A stretch of DNA of 64,000 bases, from positions 1,531,001-1,595,000 of the forward strand of contig NZ_JBBOOE010000001.1 of NCBI RefSeq assembly GCF_038002965.1. Direction: 5' to 3'. This DNA comes from Robertmurraya sp. FSL R5-0851 (GTDB taxonomy: Bacteria > Bacillota > Bacilli > Bacillales > Cytobacillaceae). The translations under genes were made by a program, and so were the position numbers. Below, one piece after another: positions 37,732 through 48,621 of this stretch. The notes beneath the pieces are model-generated. The model worked only from the letters and a program-made list of their open reading frames with translations, was not told the origin of the DNA and searched no databases. Each line of letters begins with the position of its first letter. Within the stretch, counting starts at the first letter, position 1.

Positions 37732-37760
37732 TAGACAAGGTATGTGTTGTTATATAAAAT
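37732..37760 (+). promoter_or_regulatory. sucCD promoter (sigma-A)
   Basis: TAGACA and TAAAAT are 17 bases apart. The start of transcription would be near 37767, within the cre site that follows. The leader of about 125 bases contains a second direct-looking GGCAGGATTGCAGG stretch with no clear structure. Confidence 0.65.
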
Positions 37761-37773
37761 GAAAGCGCAGTCT
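37759..37773 (+). promoter_or_regulatory. CcpA cre site at the sucC promoter
   Basis: ATGAAAGCGCAGTCT matches every fixed position of the cre consensus WTGNAANCGNWNNCW. It touches the last base of the -10 and covers the expected start of transcription, the classic position for CcpA repression. TCA-cycle genes are known CcpA targets. Confidence 0.75.
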
Positions 37774-37893
37774 TGTTTTTTTAGATATAAAACGATCAAA
37801 GGGAAAAATGAATGCAGGCAGGATTGCAGGAAAAAGTGTAGAATATCTTTATTGCTGCAATAGCCAAAAGCAAGATTAGAAGGAGGATGGGAA

Positions 37894-39051
37894 ATGAATA
37901 TCCATGAGTACCAAGGAAAAGAAATCCTCAGAAAATACGGGGTTGCTGTTCCAAATGGGAAGGTAGCATTTACAGTTGAAGAAGCGGTGGAAGCTGCAAA
38001 GGAACTTGGAACACAAGTTTGTGTAGTAAAAGCCCAAATCCATGCAGGTGGACGTGGAAAAGCAGGTGGGGTTAAGGTTGCCAAAAACTTGGATGAAGTC
38101 CGTACATATGCGAGCGAAATTCTCGGAAAAACACTCATCACTCACCAAACGGGTCCTGAAGGAAAAGAAGTAAAGCGCCTTTTAATTGAAGAAGGCTGTG
38201 ACATTAAGAAAGAGTACTATATTGGTTTAGTACTAGACCGTGCTACTTCACGTGTTGTATTAATGGCTTCAGAAGAAGGTGGGACAGAAATCGAGGAGGT
38301 AGCAGAAAAAACTCCTGAGAAAATCTTCAAAGAAGTAATTGACCCAGTTGTTGGTTTAACAGGCTACCAAGCTCGTCGTATTGCATTTAACATTAATATT
38401 CCAAAAGAATTAGTAAATAAAGCAGTGAAGTTTATGATGGGATTATATCAAGCGTTTGTTGAAAAAGATTGCTCGATCGCTGAAATTAACCCGCTTGTTG
38501 TAACAGGTGATGGAAATGTAATGGCGTTAGACGCAAAGCTAAACTTTGATTCAAATGCATTATATCGTCAAAAAGAAGTGTTAGAGTATCGTGACCTTGA
38601 CGAGGAAGATGCAAAGGAAATTGAAGCATCGAAATACGACCTAAGCTATATTTCTTTAGATGGAAATATTGGCTGCATGGTAAATGGTGCTGGTCTTGCT
38701 ATGGCTACAATGGACATTGTAAAGCATTACGGTGGAGACCCTGCAAACTTCCTTGATGTTGGGGGCGGAGCAACTGCAGAAAAAGTAACAGAAGCATTCA
38801 AAATCATCCTTTCTGATAAAAATGTAAAAGGTATTTTTGTAAATATCTTTGGCGGAATAATGAAGTGTGACGTTATTGCTACTGGTGTTGTAGAAGCTGC
38901 TAAGCAGGTTGGTCTAAACGTACCTTTAGTCGTTCGTTTGGAAGGAACAAATGTTGAGCTTGGTAAGAAGATTCTTGCTGAATCAGATATCAACATTATT
39001 GCTGCTGAATCTATGGCTGACGGCGCACAAAAAATCGTTTCATTAGTATAA
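37894..39051 (+). CDS. sucC: Succinate-CoA ligase (ADP-forming), beta subunit
   Basis: Nucleotide- and succinate-binding subunit of succinyl-CoA synthetase in the TCA cycle. The 385-residue protein has the ATP-grasp domain starting [16 protein letters not shown], the [15 protein letters not shown] loop and the C-terminal [13 protein letters not shown] and [10 protein letters not shown] motifs. The ATG has AAGGAGGATGGG before it. The promoter region carries a cre site. It is followed after 15 bases by sucD. Confidence 0.98.
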   Translation: MNIHEYQGKEILRKYGVAVPNGKVAFTVEEAVEAAKELGTQVCVVKAQIHAGGRGKAGGVKVAKNLDEVRTYASEILGKTLITHQTGPEGKEVKRLLIEEGCDIKKEYYIGLVLDRATSRVVLMASEEGGTEIEEVAEKTPEKIFKEVIDPVVGLTGYQARRIAFNINIPKELVNKAVKFMMGLYQAFVEKDCSIAEINPLVVTGDGNVMALDAKLNFDSNALYRQKEVLEYRDLDEEDAKEIEASKYDLSYISLDGNIGCMVNGAGLAMATMDIVKHYGGDPANFLDVGGGATAEKVTEAFKIILSDKNVKGIFVNIFGGIMKCDVIATGVVEAAKQVGLNVPLVVRLEGTNVELGKKILAESDINIIAAESMADGAQKIVSLV

Positions 39052-39066
39052 GGAAGGGGAATTGAT

Positions 39067-39969
39067 GTGAGCGTATTTATTAATAAAGATACTAAAGTGA
39101 TAGTTCAAGGGATTACTGGTTCTACAGCCCTTTTCCATACAAAACAAATGTTAGAATATGGCACGCAAATTGTTGCTGGTGTAACACCTGGTAAAGGTGG
39201 GACAGAAGTAGAGGGTGTACCTGTATTTAACACGGTTGCAGATGCTGTAAAGGCTACTGGAGCGAATGCTTCTGTCATTTACGTACCTGCACCATTTGCG
39301 GCAGATGCTATTTTAGAAGCGGTTGATGCGGATCTTGATTTAGCGATTTGTATTACTGAGCATATTCCAGTATTAGATATGGTTAAAGTAAAACGCTACA
39401 TGGAAGGGAAAAAGACTCGCCTAGTTGGTCCTAACTGCCCAGGTGTTATTACTCCTGATGAGTGTAAGATTGGTATTATGCCAGGTTATATTCATACAAA
39501 GGGCCATGTTGGCGTGGTATCACGTTCTGGAACCCTTACGTACGAAGCGGTTCATCAATTATCACAAGCAGGTATTGGCCAATCTACAGCAGTTGGAATT
39601 GGTGGAGATCCCGTTAACGGAACAAACTTCATCGATGTACTTAAAGCATTTAATGAAGACCCAGAAACGTACGCCGTTATTATGATCGGTGAAATTGGTG
39701 GTACGGCTGAAGAAGAAGCAGCAGAGTGGGTAAAAGCAAACATGACTAAGCCGGTAGTTGGTTTCATCGGTGGTCGTACTGCCCCTCCAGGAAAGCGTAT
39801 GGGGCATGCTGGTGCGATTATTTCCGGTGGAAAAGGAACAGCTGACGAAAAGATTCGTGTGATGAATGAATGTGGAATCCAAGTAGCTGATACACCTTCA
39901 GTTATGGGAGAAACATTAATTAAAGTACTAAAAGAAAAAGATCTTTACGATCAATGTAAAACTCACTAA
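39067..39969 (+). CDS. sucD: Succinate-CoA ligase, alpha subunit
   Basis: CoA-binding subunit carrying the phosphohistidine intermediate, seen in the GHAGAI motif near residue 247. The N-terminal Rossmann fold shows [15 protein letters not shown] and the middle [15 protein letters not shown] start after AAGGAAGGGG; 300 residues. It ends with a terminator before dprA. Confidence 0.98.
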   Translation: MSVFINKDTKVIVQGITGSTALFHTKQMLEYGTQIVAGVTPGKGGTEVEGVPVFNTVADAVKATGANASVIYVPAPFAADAILEAVDADLDLAICITEHIPVLDMVKVKRYMEGKKTRLVGPNCPGVITPDECKIGIMPGYIHTKGHVGVVSRSGTLTYEAVHQLSQAGIGQSTAVGIGGDPVNGTNFIDVLKAFNEDPETYAVIMIGEIGGTAEEEAAEWVKANMTKPVVGFIGGRTAPPGKRMGHAGAIISGGKGTADEKIRVMNECGIQVADTPSVMGETLIKVLKEKDLYDQCKTH

Positions 39970-39974
39970 AAATT

Positions 39975-40006
39975 CAAATAGTCCCTCTTTTTAGAGGGGC
40001 TATTTG
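39975..40006 (+). terminator. Hairpin terminator after sucD
   Basis: CAAATAGTCCCTC pairs with GAGGGGCTATTTG (one G-T pair) around TTTTTA, a strong stem. The sequence after it (TGATATT) is only moderately U-rich, so termination may be incomplete. Confidence 0.75.
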
Positions 40007-40047
40007 TGATATTATTAAAATACTATTCCTAAAGGAGGTTATCTATT

Positions 40048-40920
40048 TTGGAATCTTTTTCATTACGTTTGTGTCATTTGCTTCATTGTCGTGGAGCGGG
40101 CTGGAAAATGGTTTATCATATTTTAAAGCATGATCCCGAGCTTAAAGAGCTATATTCCCCAACTTTCCTCTACCAATTCCCTGAACTTCCATCATCTATC
40201 ATTCAAACCTTATTCGAAGATCTTCATTCACCGGTTTTATTGGAACAAATCCGCCATTATCAACAAAATGATATTAAAATAATTACTTACTTTGACTCAG
40301 CTTATCCTGAATTATTAAAAGAAACGTATCAGCCGCCGTGGGTATTGTATGCAAAGGGGGACATTTCTTTGCTTGGGAAGCAAACCAAGCTTGCTGTGGT
40401 CGGTTCTAGACAGGCAACAGAGTATGGTAAAAGAGCCATTGATCGGTTGTTTCCACCACTGATTGAAAAGGGGGTTATTATCGTTAGCGGCTTAGCCTTA
40501 GGGGTTGATACGCTTGCTCATGAAGCTGCCATTCGACTAGGCGGGAAGACGATAGCGGTCATCGCTGGAGGTATCTACCATATTTACCCACAAACCAATC
40601 AAAAGCTTGCTCTAAATATTATGAAGCACCATCTTGTGATCTCCGAGTATCCTCCAAATACGACTCCTTCGCGCTGGCAATTTCCTATGAGAAATAGAAT
40701 TATTAGTGGTGTTTCTAAAGGTACATTTATAATAGAAGCAAAAAGAAAGAGTGGCTCTTTAATCACAGCAAATTTTGCCGTTCATGAGGGTCGAGAGGTG
40801 TTTGCCCTCCCAGGAAATATTTTCAGTCAGCATTCGACAGGGACAAATGACTTAATTCAGCAGGGAGCGAAGCTTGTTAGAAGCCATGAAGATATACTCA
40901 ATGAATTATTTTATGCATAA
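40048..40920 (+). CDS. dprA: DNA processing protein DprA (Smf)
   Basis: Loads RecA on incoming single-stranded DNA during natural transformation. The 290-residue protein starts at TTG after AAAGGAGG. An N-terminal helical region (1 to about 80) precedes the Rossmann domain with LAVVGSRQATEYGKRAID, IIVSGLALGVDTLAHEAA, TIAVIAGGIYHIYP, EYPPN and FPMRNRIISGVS. No C-terminal winged helix is obvious; Bacillus DprA also ends near here. Confidence 0.96.
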   Translation: MESFSLRLCHLLHCRGAGWKMVYHILKHDPELKELYSPTFLYQFPELPSSIIQTLFEDLHSPVLLEQIRHYQQNDIKIITYFDSAYPELLKETYQPPWVLYAKGDISLLGKQTKLAVVGSRQATEYGKRAIDRLFPPLIEKGVIIVSGLALGVDTLAHEAAIRLGGKTIAVIAGGIYHIYPQTNQKLALNIMKHHLVISEYPPNTTPSRWQFPMRNRIISGVSKGTFIIEAKRKSGSLITANFAVHEGREVFALPGNIFSQHSTGTNDLIQQGAKLVRSHEDILNELFYA

Positions 40921-41228
40921 TGTTTGTAATCCGGTTGAACATCACATATGATGACAAAAAGGTACGGAATAGGGAAATGTCATCGATTTACCATACTTTT
41001 TCACCAAATTTTAATATATTTTTATGAAAAAGGTTGAAATATCGCTCAAACTGTTATACATTTTGCAACAGACGTTCGAAAATAAAAATACAAATTTTAA
41101 AGTAAGCAAGCTGAAACCGTTTACGATATATTTGACAAGTTTCAATAAAAAGTTTAATAATAATGAATATTTACAATAAACATTCAATAAGTGAATTTTT
41201 ATATAATCCCTCTTGAGGAGGACAATAG
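40921..41228 (+). other. Intergenic region dprA-topA (308 bp)
   Basis: An AT-rich stretch with no credible gene. A weak stem GATGACA with TGTCATC spans 40950-40984 and might end dprA transcription, but it has no clean U-run. A poor promoter pair, TTGAAA with 15 bases to TATACA, is at 41034-41060. The good topA promoter is listed separately, and a further TATAAT at 41202 is too near the start codon to be useful. Two minus-strand open frames here are chance. Confidence 0.6.
41132..41160 (+). promoter_or_regulatory. topA promoter (sigma-A)
   Basis: A perfect TTGACA is 17 bases from TAATAA, giving a start near 41167 and a leader of about 60 bases before topA. The region is strongly AT-rich, which fits a supercoiling-sensitive promoter, but that is inference. 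Confidence 0.75.
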
Positions 41229-43304
41229 ATGTCGGAGTTTTTAGTAATCGTTGAGTCACCTGCAAAGGCGAAGACGATAGAGAGATACTTAGGAAAAAAA
41301 TATAAAGTTAAGGCGTCGATGGGACACGTACGTGATCTTCCAAAAAGTCAGATGGGAGTCGACGTTGATCATGAGTTCGAACCAAAGTATATTACTATAC
41401 GCGGAAAAGGACCTGTTCTAAAGGAATTAAAAACAGCTGCAAAAAAAGCAAAGAAAATATATCTAGCGGCTGACCCGGATCGTGAAGGGGAAGCGATCGC
41501 TTGGCATCTTGCTCACACACTGGATGTGGATATCCACTCAGATTGTCGGGTAGTATTTAACGAAATTACGAAGGATGCGATTAAAGAGTCTTTTAAGCAT
41601 CCTAGACCCATTAACATGGATTTAGTAGATGCCCAGCAAGCACGTAGAATTTTAGACCGTTTGGTTGGATACAATATTAGTCCGTTGTTTTGGAAAAAGG
41701 TGAAAAAAGGGCTGAGTGCTGGTCGAGTTCAATCCGTAGCTGTACGATTAATTATTGACCGAGAAAACGAAATTAAAGCGTTTATCCCTGAAGAATACTG
41801 GACGATAGAAGGCGAATTCTTAAAGGGGACAACGAGTTTTGAGGCTGATTTCTTCGGATTAGTAAATCAGCGTATGGAGCTAAAATCAGAAGATGAGGTA
41901 AAATCGATTTTAGCTAAAATGAAAGGCAACCAGTTTGAAGTAACCTCTGTGACCAAAAAAGAACGTAAAAGAAATCCAGCTGTTCCATTTACGACTTCTT
42001 CCCTTCAACAAGAGGCAGCTAGAAAATTAAACTTCCGAGCAAAAAAGACAATGATGCTAGCTCAACAGCTGTATGAAGGAATCAATTTAGGAAAAGAAGG
42101 AACCGTCGGGTTAATTACATACATGAGAACAGATTCAACTAGAATTTCTGAAGTAGCCCAAGCAGAAGCAAATCAGTATATTGAGTCAACTTACGGTGCC
42201 AACTTTTTACCTGAGGAAAAGCGTAAAGAAAAAAAAGGTGCGAACACACAAGATGCTCATGAAGCGATCAGACCAACGAGTACGCTACGTGATCCTTCTA
42301 GTATGAAAGAATTTCTGTCTAGAGATCAATTGAGACTATATAAGTTAATTTGGGAGCGTTTCGTATCTAGTCAAATGGCACCGGCTGTTATGGACACAAT
42401 GAGTGTGGATTTGAAGAATGGAGAAGTAATTTTTAGAGCAACCGGATCCAAGGTGAAGTTTCCAGGTTTTATGAAGGTGTACGTTGAGGGGACAGATGAT
42501 CAAACAGAGGACAAGAACAAAATGCTTCCGGATCTAAAGGAAGGCGATACAGTCCTCAAAAAGGACATCGAACCAAAACAACACTTTACCCAACCTCCTC
42601 CTAGGTATACGGAAGCTAGATTAGTTAAGACGTTGGAGGAACTGGGGATTGGTCGACCGTCGACATTTGCTCCAACACTAGATACCATCCAAAAACGTGG
42701 ATATGTTACTCTTGATAATAAGCGATTCATTCCAACCGAACTTGGAGAAATTGTTCATGAACTCATGGTAGAATTCTTCCCAGATATCTTAGATGTCGAG
42801 TTTACCGCAAAAATGGAACAAGAATTAGATAATGTAGAAGAAGGAAAAACAAAATGGGTACGAATCATCGATGAGTTTTATCGAGGGTTTGAAAAACATT
42901 TAGAAAAGGCCGAAAAGGAAATGGAGCAGGTAGAAATTAAAGATGAGCCTGCTGGTGAGGATTGTGAGCAGTGTGGAAATGAGATGGTCTATAAAATGGG
43001 TCGCTATGGAAAGTTCATGGCATGCAGTAATTTCCCGGATTGTCGAAACACAAAAGCAATCGTAAAGGATATAGGTGTTAAATGCCCAAATTGTAAGACT
43101 GGAAATATTATAGAAAGAAAAAGTAAAAAGCGTCGAATTTTCTATGGCTGTGATACATTCCCAGAATGTGAATTCATTTCATGGGATAAACCGCTGCCTA
43201 GAAATTGCCCGAAATGTGAATCACTATTGATCGAGAAGAAGCTTAAAAAAGGTGTCCAAGTTCAATGCATTAGTTGTGACTACAAGGAAGAGCCACAAAG
43301 CTAA
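41229..43304 (+). CDS. topA: DNA topoisomerase I
   Basis: Type IA enzyme that relaxes negative supercoils. The Toprim domain starts [17 protein letters not shown] and contains [15 protein letters not shown]; the active-site Tyr lies in [12 protein letters not shown] near residue 297. The C-terminal part carries three zinc ribbons: CEQCGNE to [15 protein letters not shown] to CDTFPEC, and CPKCESL to CISC. Length 691. The ATG follows TTGAGGAGG. It has its own promoter and terminator. Confidence 0.98.
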   Translation: MSEFLVIVESPAKAKTIERYLGKKYKVKASMGHVRDLPKSQMGVDVDHEFEPKYITIRGKGPVLKELKTAAKKAKKIYLAADPDREGEAIAWHLAHTLDVDIHSDCRVVFNEITKDAIKESFKHPRPINMDLVDAQQARRILDRLVGYNISPLFWKKVKKGLSAGRVQSVAVRLIIDRENEIKAFIPEEYWTIEGEFLKGTTSFEADFFGLVNQRMELKSEDEVKSILAKMKGNQFEVTSVTKKERKRNPAVPFTTSSLQQEAARKLNFRAKKTMMLAQQLYEGINLGKEGTVGLITYMRTDSTRISEVAQAEANQYIESTYGANFLPEEKRKEKKGANTQDAHEAIRPTSTLRDPSSMKEFLSRDQLRLYKLIWERFVSSQMAPAVMDTMSVDLKNGEVIFRATGSKVKFPGFMKVYVEGTDDQTEDKNKMLPDLKEGDTVLKKDIEPKQHFTQPPPRYTEARLVKTLEELGIGRPSTFAPTLDTIQKRGYVTLDNKRFIPTELGEIVHELMVEFFPDILDVEFTAKMEQELDNVEEGKTKWVRIIDEFYRGFEKHLEKAEKEMEQVEIKDEPAGEDCEQCGNEMVYKMGRYGKFMACSNFPDCRNTKAIVKDIGVKCPNCKTGNIIERKSKKRRIFYGCDTFPECEFISWDKPLPRNCPKCESLLIEKKLKKGVQVQCISCDYKEEPQS

Positions 43305-43331
43305 GGGTGAGCACTATGCTCACTCTTTTTA
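43304..43331 (+). terminator. Intrinsic terminator after topA
   Basis: AGGGTGAGC pairs with GCTCACTCT (one mismatch) around ACTAT and is followed by TTTTATT. Its first base is the last base of the topA stop codon. Confidence 0.88.
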
Positions 43332-43458
43332 TTGCGCTTGTCAGTGAAGACAAAATGCCTGAAACTTTTAAGTTTCTCAAACGTAGTGTAAAATGCAGAT
43401 GGAATATGGAAAAGCTAATATCAAAAAAGATACATACGAGCTATTGGAGGTTCATAAA

Positions 43459-44766
43459 ATGATAGATGCAACAGTGAATGTAATAGGAGCAGGTTTAGCT
43501 GGAAGTGAAGCCGCTTGGCAACTTGCAAAGAGGGGAATAAAGGTTCGCTTGTACGAAATGAGACCAGTGAAGCAAACTCCTGCGCATCACACAGATAAAT
43601 TTGCTGAGTTAGTTTGCAGTAACTCCCTTCGCGCAAATAATTTAACAAATGCAGTTGGAGTCCTGAAGGAAGAAATGCGAAAGCTAGATTCTGTTATTAT
43701 CGCTTCTGCAGATGCTTGTGCAGTTCCAGCAGGAGGTGCGCTTGCCGTGGATCGTCATGAGTTTGCTGCTCATGTAACAGATAAGGTGAAAAATCATCCC
43801 AATGTAACAGTGATCAATGAGGAAATAACAGAAATTCCAGAGGGGCTTACTGTTATTGCAACGGGACCTTTAACAAGTCCGGCGCTTTCAGCTAAGCTGC
43901 AAGAACTGACTGGCGAGGAATATTTATACTTTTATGACGCTGCAGCTCCTATCATTGAAAAAGATAGCATTGATATGGAGAAGGTGTATTTAAAATCCCG
44001 TTACGATAAAGGGGAGGCAGCATATTTAAACTGCCCTATGACCGAAGAAGAGTTTGATCGTTTTTACGAGGCACTTGTTTCAGCAGAAACGGTTCCATTG
44101 AAAGAGTTTGAAAAAGAAATTTTCTTTGAAGGATGTATGCCGATTGAGGTAATGGCTAGTCGCGGAAAGAAAACCATGCTTTTTGGTCCAATGAAGCCAG
44201 TTGGCCTTGAGGACCCAAAAACAGGAAAGCGTCCGTTTGCTGTAGTTCAGCTTAGACAGGATGATGCTGCAGGAACACTCTATAATATTGTTGGATTTCA
44301 GACACATTTGAAGTGGGGACCACAAAAGGAGGTTCTTCAATTAATCCCTGGATTAGAAAATGCTGAAATCGTAAGGTATGGTGTTATGCACAGAAATACC
44401 TTTATTAATTCACCTAAAGTACTCGAACCGACCTATCAATTCAAAAATCGTAAGGATTTATTCTTTGCTGGTCAAATGACAGGAGTAGAGGGCTATGTGG
44501 AGTCTGCAGCAAGTGGATTAGTTGCTGGGCTTAATGCAGCCAAACTTGTACAAGGAGAAGAGCTTGTTGTGTTTCCGGAAGAAACTGCGATCGGGAGTAT
44601 GGCAAGATACATCACGAGTGCAAGCGCAAAGAATTTTCAGCCGATGAATGCGAACTTTGGTTTGTTCCCAGAGTTACCGACTAAAATCAGAGGAAAAAAG
44701 GAAAGAGCAGAGCATCATGCAAACCGAGCATTAGAAACAATTCAGAACTTTGTGAAAAATTTGTAA
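43459..44766 (+). CDS. trmFO: tRNA uracil-54-C5-methyltransferase, folate and FAD dependent
   Basis: Makes ribothymidine-54 in tRNA using methylene-tetrahydrofolate (formerly Gid). The FAD-binding Rossmann motif is [17 protein letters not shown] at the N-terminus, followed by [24 protein letters not shown] with the conserved Cys, and ending [23 protein letters not shown] 43459 behind TTGGAGG gives 435 residues, the family length; an upstream ATG at 43393 would translate the leader. A GAAACTT/AAGTTTC inverted repeat at 43361-43376 lies in the leader near a possible -10 (TAAAAT, 43389). Confidence 0.96.
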   Translation: MIDATVNVIGAGLAGSEAAWQLAKRGIKVRLYEMRPVKQTPAHHTDKFAELVCSNSLRANNLTNAVGVLKEEMRKLDSVIIASADACAVPAGGALAVDRHEFAAHVTDKVKNHPNVTVINEEITEIPEGLTVIATGPLTSPALSAKLQELTGEEYLYFYDAAAPIIEKDSIDMEKVYLKSRYDKGEAAYLNCPMTEEEFDRFYEALVSAETVPLKEFEKEIFFEGCMPIEVMASRGKKTMLFGPMKPVGLEDPKTGKRPFAVVQLRQDDAAGTLYNIVGFQTHLKWGPQKEVLQLIPGLENAEIVRYGVMHRNTFINSPKVLEPTYQFKNRKDLFFAGQMTGVEGYVESAASGLVAGLNAAKLVQGEELVVFPEETAIGSMARYITSASAKNFQPMNANFGLFPELPTKIRGKKERAEHHANRALETIQNFVKNL

Positions 44767-44771
44767 ATTGC

Positions 44772-44800
44772 TTGCAAGGGTATGTGAAGTGTGATACGAT
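44772..44800 (+). promoter_or_regulatory. xerC-hslV-hslU promoter (sigma-A)
   Basis: TTGCAA and TACGAT are 17 bases apart, immediately after the trmFO stop. A start near 44807 leaves a leader of about 20 bases with TGTGAGGTGACG before xerC. Confidence 0.7.
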
Positions 44801-44827
44801 TTAGGAGCCTTTGTGAGGTGACGAATA

Positions 44828-45730
44828 TTGTCAGAAGATGTGAACGATTCAGCAAAGTTATTTTTTGAATATTTACAAATAGAAAGAAATTATTCACAAT
44901 ATACAATTGAGCATTATCAAGTGGATGTTAGGGATTTTACTCTTTTTATGAAGGAGCAATCGTTAGCTGATTATGCTAATGTCGAGTACTCCGATGTTAG
45001 GCTGTATTTAACGAAGCTTTTTGAGAAGAATCTAGCAAGAAAATCTGTGGCGAGAAAAATATCTAGTATGAGAAGCTTTTACCGGTTTTTATTACGAGAT
45101 AATCTCGTTCAGAATAATCCTTTTGCACAAGTGATTATGCCAAAGCAAGAAAAGAGATTGCCCGATTTTTTTTATGAAGAGGAGCTTAAAGCATTATTTT
45201 TGAGTTGTGATGCTAATACCCCTGTCGGCCAAAGAGATCTTGCCTTGCTTGAAATTTTATATGCTACAGGAATGCGAGTTAGTGAATGTTGTCAGCTTCG
45301 ATTAAAAGATATTGATTTATACATTGGAACGGTACTTGTTCATGGGAAAGGCCAAAAGGATCGATACATTCCATTTGGTAGCTTTGCTCAAGAAGCGATT
45401 GATACATATATCAACAATGGCAGAAAAGCACTTCTTGGAGAAAAGCATTCACATGATTCCTTGTTTGTTAACTTTCGTGGAGAACCACTTACAACAAACG
45501 GAGTGAGACATATTCTGGATCGAATGATAAAAAAATCATCTTTAAACGGGTCCATCCATCCGCATAAACTAAGGCATTCCTTTGCGACACATCTCCTTAA
45601 TAACGGAGCAGATATGAGGAGTGTTCAAGAGTTGTTAGGGCATTCGTTTTTGTCTTCTACACAAATTTATTCACATGTTACAAATGATTACTTGCGAAAA
45701 ACATATATGGCCCACCACCCCCGGGCTTAA
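44828..45730 (+). CDS. xerC: Tyrosine recombinase XerC (CodV)
   Basis: Resolves chromosome dimers at dif together with XerD. The 300-residue protein starts at TTG behind GAGGTGACG. The N-terminal SAM-like DNA-binding domain (about 8-90) is followed by the catalytic domain with Arg in ATGMRVSE, Lys in [32 protein letters not shown] with the nucleophile Tyr, and SHVT. In B. subtilis this gene is the first of the codVWXY operon, and the order is the same here. Confidence 0.95.
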   Translation: MSEDVNDSAKLFFEYLQIERNYSQYTIEHYQVDVRDFTLFMKEQSLADYANVEYSDVRLYLTKLFEKNLARKSVARKISSMRSFYRFLLRDNLVQNNPFAQVIMPKQEKRLPDFFYEEELKALFLSCDANTPVGQRDLALLEILYATGMRVSECCQLRLKDIDLYIGTVLVHGKGQKDRYIPFGSFAQEAIDTYINNGRKALLGEKHSHDSLFVNFRGEPLTTNGVRHILDRMIKKSSLNGSIHPHKLRHSFATHLLNNGADMRSVQELLGHSFLSSTQIYSHVTNDYLRKTYMAHHPRA

Positions 45731-45747
45731 GCTTTAGGAGGAATAAT

Positions 45748-46290
45748 ATGACGCAATTTCATGCAACAACTATTTTTGCTGTTCGTCATAATGGTCAATG
45801 TGCTATGTCTGGAGATGGTCAAGTAACCTTTGGCAATGCTGTTGTGATGAAACATACAGCTCGTAAGGTTAGAAAGTTATTTAACGGGAGGGTTTTAGCA
45901 GGATTTGCCGGATCTGTTGCGGATGCCTTTACTCTTTTTGAAATGTTTGAAAGTAAGTTAGAAGAGTATAATGGCAATCTACAACGAGCATCTGTTGAAC
46001 TTGCAAAACAGTGGAGAAGCGATAAAGTTCTACGACGTCTTGAAGCCATGCTAATCGTAATGAACGATACGGATATGCTATTGGTTTCTGGTACAGGAGA
46101 GATTATTGAACCAGATGATGGAATCCTTGCGATTGGATCTGGTGGAAATTATGCACTATCTGCCGGAAGAGCATTAAAGAAGTATTCCGGAGAGCATCTA
46201 ACGGCAAAGGAAATCGCAAAGGCTTCCCTTGAGATTGCCGCTGAAATTTGCGTATATACAAATCACAATATTATCGTTGAAGAGCTTTAG
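45748..46290 (+). CDS. hslV: ATP-dependent protease subunit HslV (ClpQ/CodW)
   Basis: Proteasome-like peptidase of the two-part HslUV protease. The N-terminus reads [20 protein letters not shown], and GDGQVTFG and GSGGNYAL motifs follow; length 180. As in other Bacillus CodW proteins there is a five-residue extension ahead of the TTIFAV that begins mature HslV elsewhere. B. subtilis CodW starts Met-Ser and is reported to use that N-terminal Ser as nucleophile; here the second residue is Thr. Which residue is the nucleophile cannot be told from sequence. It is followed by hslU after ten bases. Confidence 0.96.
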   Translation: MTQFHATTIFAVRHNGQCAMSGDGQVTFGNAVVMKHTARKVRKLFNGRVLAGFAGSVADAFTLFEMFESKLEEYNGNLQRASVELAKQWRSDKVLRRLEAMLIVMNDTDMLLVSGTGEIIEPDDGILAIGSGGNYALSAGRALKKYSGEHLTAKEIAKASLEIAAEICVYTNHNIIVEEL

Positions 46291-46300
46291 GAGGGATCGA

Positions 46301-47707
46301 ATGGTCACTAAAGGGACAAATCTAACCCCACGTCAGATTGTTGAACGATTGGATCAGTATATCATTGGGCAGAAGGATGCAAAGAAAGCAGTAGCGGTTG
46401 CACTGAGAAACCGTTATCGACGTAGTTTGCTTGACGAAGGTTTAAGGGATGAAATCAGTCCTAAGAATATATTAATGATCGGACCTACGGGTGTCGGAAA
46501 GACAGAAATTGCTAGACGAATGGCAAAGCTTGTATCAGCTCCGTTTGTGAAGGTTGAAGCGACAAAGTTTACGGAAGTGGGCTACGTGGGCCGTGATGTT
46601 GAATCCATGGTAAGAGATCTCGTAGAAACCGCAGTTAGACTTGTAAAAGAAGAAAAAATGCAAAAAGTGAAAGAACGAGCAGAGGAAAATGCAAATAAAC
46701 GACTAGTTGATTTGTTAGTACCTTCTGCGAAAAAAGCAACAGGCTATAAAAATCCTTTAGAGATGCTATTCGGTGGAGGTGGTGCACAGGAACAAGAACC
46801 AACACCTACTGAAGACATGAATATCGTTGAAAAAAGGAAGGTTGTTGCCGAAAAGCTTTCTAAAGGAGAGCTTGAAAATGAAATGGTTTCTGTTGAAGTA
46901 GAAGAACAGCAACCATCTATGTTTGATATGCTTCAAGGTTCAGGCATGGAGCAAATGGGAATGAATATGCAGGATGCTTTAAGTGGCTTAATGCCGAAGA
47001 AACGAAAAAAACGGAAGCTTTCGGTTCGCGATGCAAGAAAAGTGTTAACAAATGAGGAAGCCTCAAAGCTGATTGATATGGATGAAGTAACGTCTGAGGC
47101 TGTTTTCCGTGCTGAGCAAACAGGAATCATCTTCATTGATGAAATTGATAAAATTGCTAGCAAAAACGGAGGAGGATCATCTGCTGACGTTTCTCGAGAG
47201 GGCGTACAACGAGATATTCTTCCAGTTGTTGAAGGTTCGACTGTCGTTACGAAGTATGGATCAGTGAAGACAGACCATATTCTATTTATGGCAGCGGGAG
47301 CATTCCATATCGCGAAGCCGTCTGATTTAATACCGGAGCTTCAGGGACGTTTTCCAATTAGAGTAGAATTAACAAAATTAACGGTAGACGATTTTTATAA
47401 GATACTAATTGAACCTGATAATGCACTTATTAAGCAATATCAAGCATTGTTAGTGACGGAAGGTATAGAAATTGAATTTTCTGACGATGCTATTCGTAAG
47501 ATTGCAGAAGTTGCTTATGATGTAAATCAAAATACGGATAACATTGGAGCAAGAAGATTGCATACCATTTTAGAAAAGCTTCTAGAGGACTTGTCTTTTG
47601 AAGCACCGGATATCACAATGGAAAAAATCACAATCACACCACAATACGTAGAAGAAAAGCTCGGAGCCATTTCGCGTAATAAAGACTTAAGTCAATTTAT
47701 TTTGTAA
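46301..47707 (+). CDS. hslU: ATP-dependent protease ATPase subunit HslU (ClpY/CodX)
   Basis: AAA+ unfoldase that feeds HslV. The 468-residue protein starts at ATG 46301 ([18 protein letters not shown]) after TTAGGAGGGATCG. It has Walker [14 protein letters not shown] (near 64-76), the pore motif GYVGRDVES, Walker [13 protein letters not shown] and a C-terminal tail SQFIL that docks into HslV. The I domain (about 110-240) is acidic and glutamine-rich. An upstream ATG at 46229 lies inside hslV. Confidence 0.97.
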   Translation: MVTKGTNLTPRQIVERLDQYIIGQKDAKKAVAVALRNRYRRSLLDEGLRDEISPKNILMIGPTGVGKTEIARRMAKLVSAPFVKVEATKFTEVGYVGRDVESMVRDLVETAVRLVKEEKMQKVKERAEENANKRLVDLLVPSAKKATGYKNPLEMLFGGGGAQEQEPTPTEDMNIVEKRKVVAEKLSKGELENEMVSVEVEEQQPSMFDMLQGSGMEQMGMNMQDALSGLMPKKRKKRKLSVRDARKVLTNEEASKLIDMDEVTSEAVFRAEQTGIIFIDEIDKIASKNGGGSSADVSREGVQRDILPVVEGSTVVTKYGSVKTDHILFMAAGAFHIAKPSDLIPELQGRFPIRVELTKLTVDDFYKILIEPDNALIKQYQALLVTEGIEIEFSDDAIRKIAEVAYDVNQNTDNIGARRLHTILEKLLEDLSFEAPDITMEKITITPQYVEEKLGAISRNKDLSQFIL

Positions 47708-47714
47708 TTCATGA

Positions 47715-47745
47715 GTTTGATTCCCTCGTGTTGGGGGAATCAAAC
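47715..47745 (+). other. Hairpin between hslU and codY
   Basis: GTTTGATTCCC pairs perfectly with GGGAATCAAAC around a nine-base loop, seven bases after the hslU stop. It lacks a U-tract, so it could be a weak terminator, a processing site or an mRNA end protector inside the codVWXY-type operon. Confidence 0.6.
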
Positions 47746-47750
47746 GTATA

Positions 47751-47765
47751 TTATGTGACACATAA
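47751..47765. promoter_or_regulatory. 15-bp perfect palindrome upstream of codY
   Basis: TTATGTGACACATAA is a perfect inverted repeat with a one-base centre, 71 bases ahead of codY. It looks like a protein-binding operator, but I do not recognise the regulator; it does not match the CodY box AATTTTCWGAAAATT. Confidence 0.5.
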
Positions 47766-47836
47766 CAGTTCAATACATATGCAGAATTCAGAGTAAGTGC
47801 TACTCAATGGTTTTAGCTAATTAGGAGGAAGAACAA

Positions 47837-48616
47837 ATGGATTTACTGTCAAAAACAAGAAAGATTAATGCCTTACTTCAAAAGGCAGCAGGAAAACCGG
47901 TTAACTTTAAAGAAATGTCAGAAACACTAAGTGAAGTCATCGAAGCTAATATTTTTATCGTAAGTCGCCGTGGGAAATTATTAGGCTTTGCGGTAAACCA
48001 ACAGATTGAAAATGAACGTATTAAGAAAATGCTAGAAGATCGTCAATTCCCTGAAGAGTATACAAACAACCTATTTAACATCAATGAAACATCACCTAAC
48101 CTAGATGTTAATAGTGAATACACAGCTTTTCCAGTGGAAAACAAAGATCTATTCAAAAATGGTTTAACAACGATCGTTCCAATCATTGGTGGCGGAGAAA
48201 GACTAGGAACATTAATCCTAGCTAGAACGCAAGAGCAATTCCATGATGATGATCTAATTCTTGCAGAATATGGCTCTACAGTTGTAGGGATGGAGATTCT
48301 AAGAGAAAAGGCAGAAGAAATTGAAGAAGAAGCTAGAAGTAAGGCAGTAGTACAAATGGCAATTAGCTCGTTATCTTATAGTGAGCTAGAAGCAATCGAG
48401 CATATTTTTGAAGAACTTAGTGGAAAAGAAGGGTTATTAGTTGCTTCAAAAATTGCTGATCGTGTAGGAATTACAAGATCTGTGATTGTAAACGCACTTA
48501 GAAAACTAGAAAGTGCTGGTGTTATTGAATCACGTTCGTTAGGTATGAAAGGAACATATATTAAAGTTCTAAACGACAAGTTCTTAATAGAATTAAGTAA
48601 ATTAAAATCTAACTAA
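47837..48616 (+). CDS. codY: GTP-sensing transcriptional pleiotropic repressor CodY
   Basis: Global nutrient regulator that represses amino acid, motility and competence genes when branched-chain amino acids and GTP are plentiful. The 259-residue protein has an N-terminal GAF domain for isoleucine/valine (about 1-155) and a C-terminal winged helix-turn-helix with [21 protein letters not shown] (about 203-223). It ends with a strong terminator, directly before the flagellar operon; B. subtilis CodY is known to repress the fla/che promoter. Confidence 0.98.
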   Translation: MDLLSKTRKINALLQKAAGKPVNFKEMSETLSEVIEANIFIVSRRGKLLGFAVNQQIENERIKKMLEDRQFPEEYTNNLFNINETSPNLDVNSEYTAFPVENKDLFKNGLTTIVPIIGGGERLGTLILARTQEQFHDDDLILAEYGSTVVGMEILREKAEEIEEEARSKAVVQMAISSLSYSELEAIEHIFEELSGKEGLLVASKIADRVGITRSVIVNALRKLESAGVIESRSLGMKGTYIKVLNDKFLIELSKLKSN

Positions 48617-48621
48617 TGAAG

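Noticed and set aside
37359..38141. A 260-codon open frame on the minus strand opposite ylqH and sucC
   Set aside because: It lies over two well-supported genes, has a low-complexity Leu/Ser/Phe-rich composition typical of antisense reading of AT-rich coding DNA, and no ribosome binding site or recognisable domain.
41011..41265. Minus-strand open frame covering the topA promoter region
   Set aside because: AT-rich chance frame with no ribosome binding site or homology; it overlaps the start of topA.
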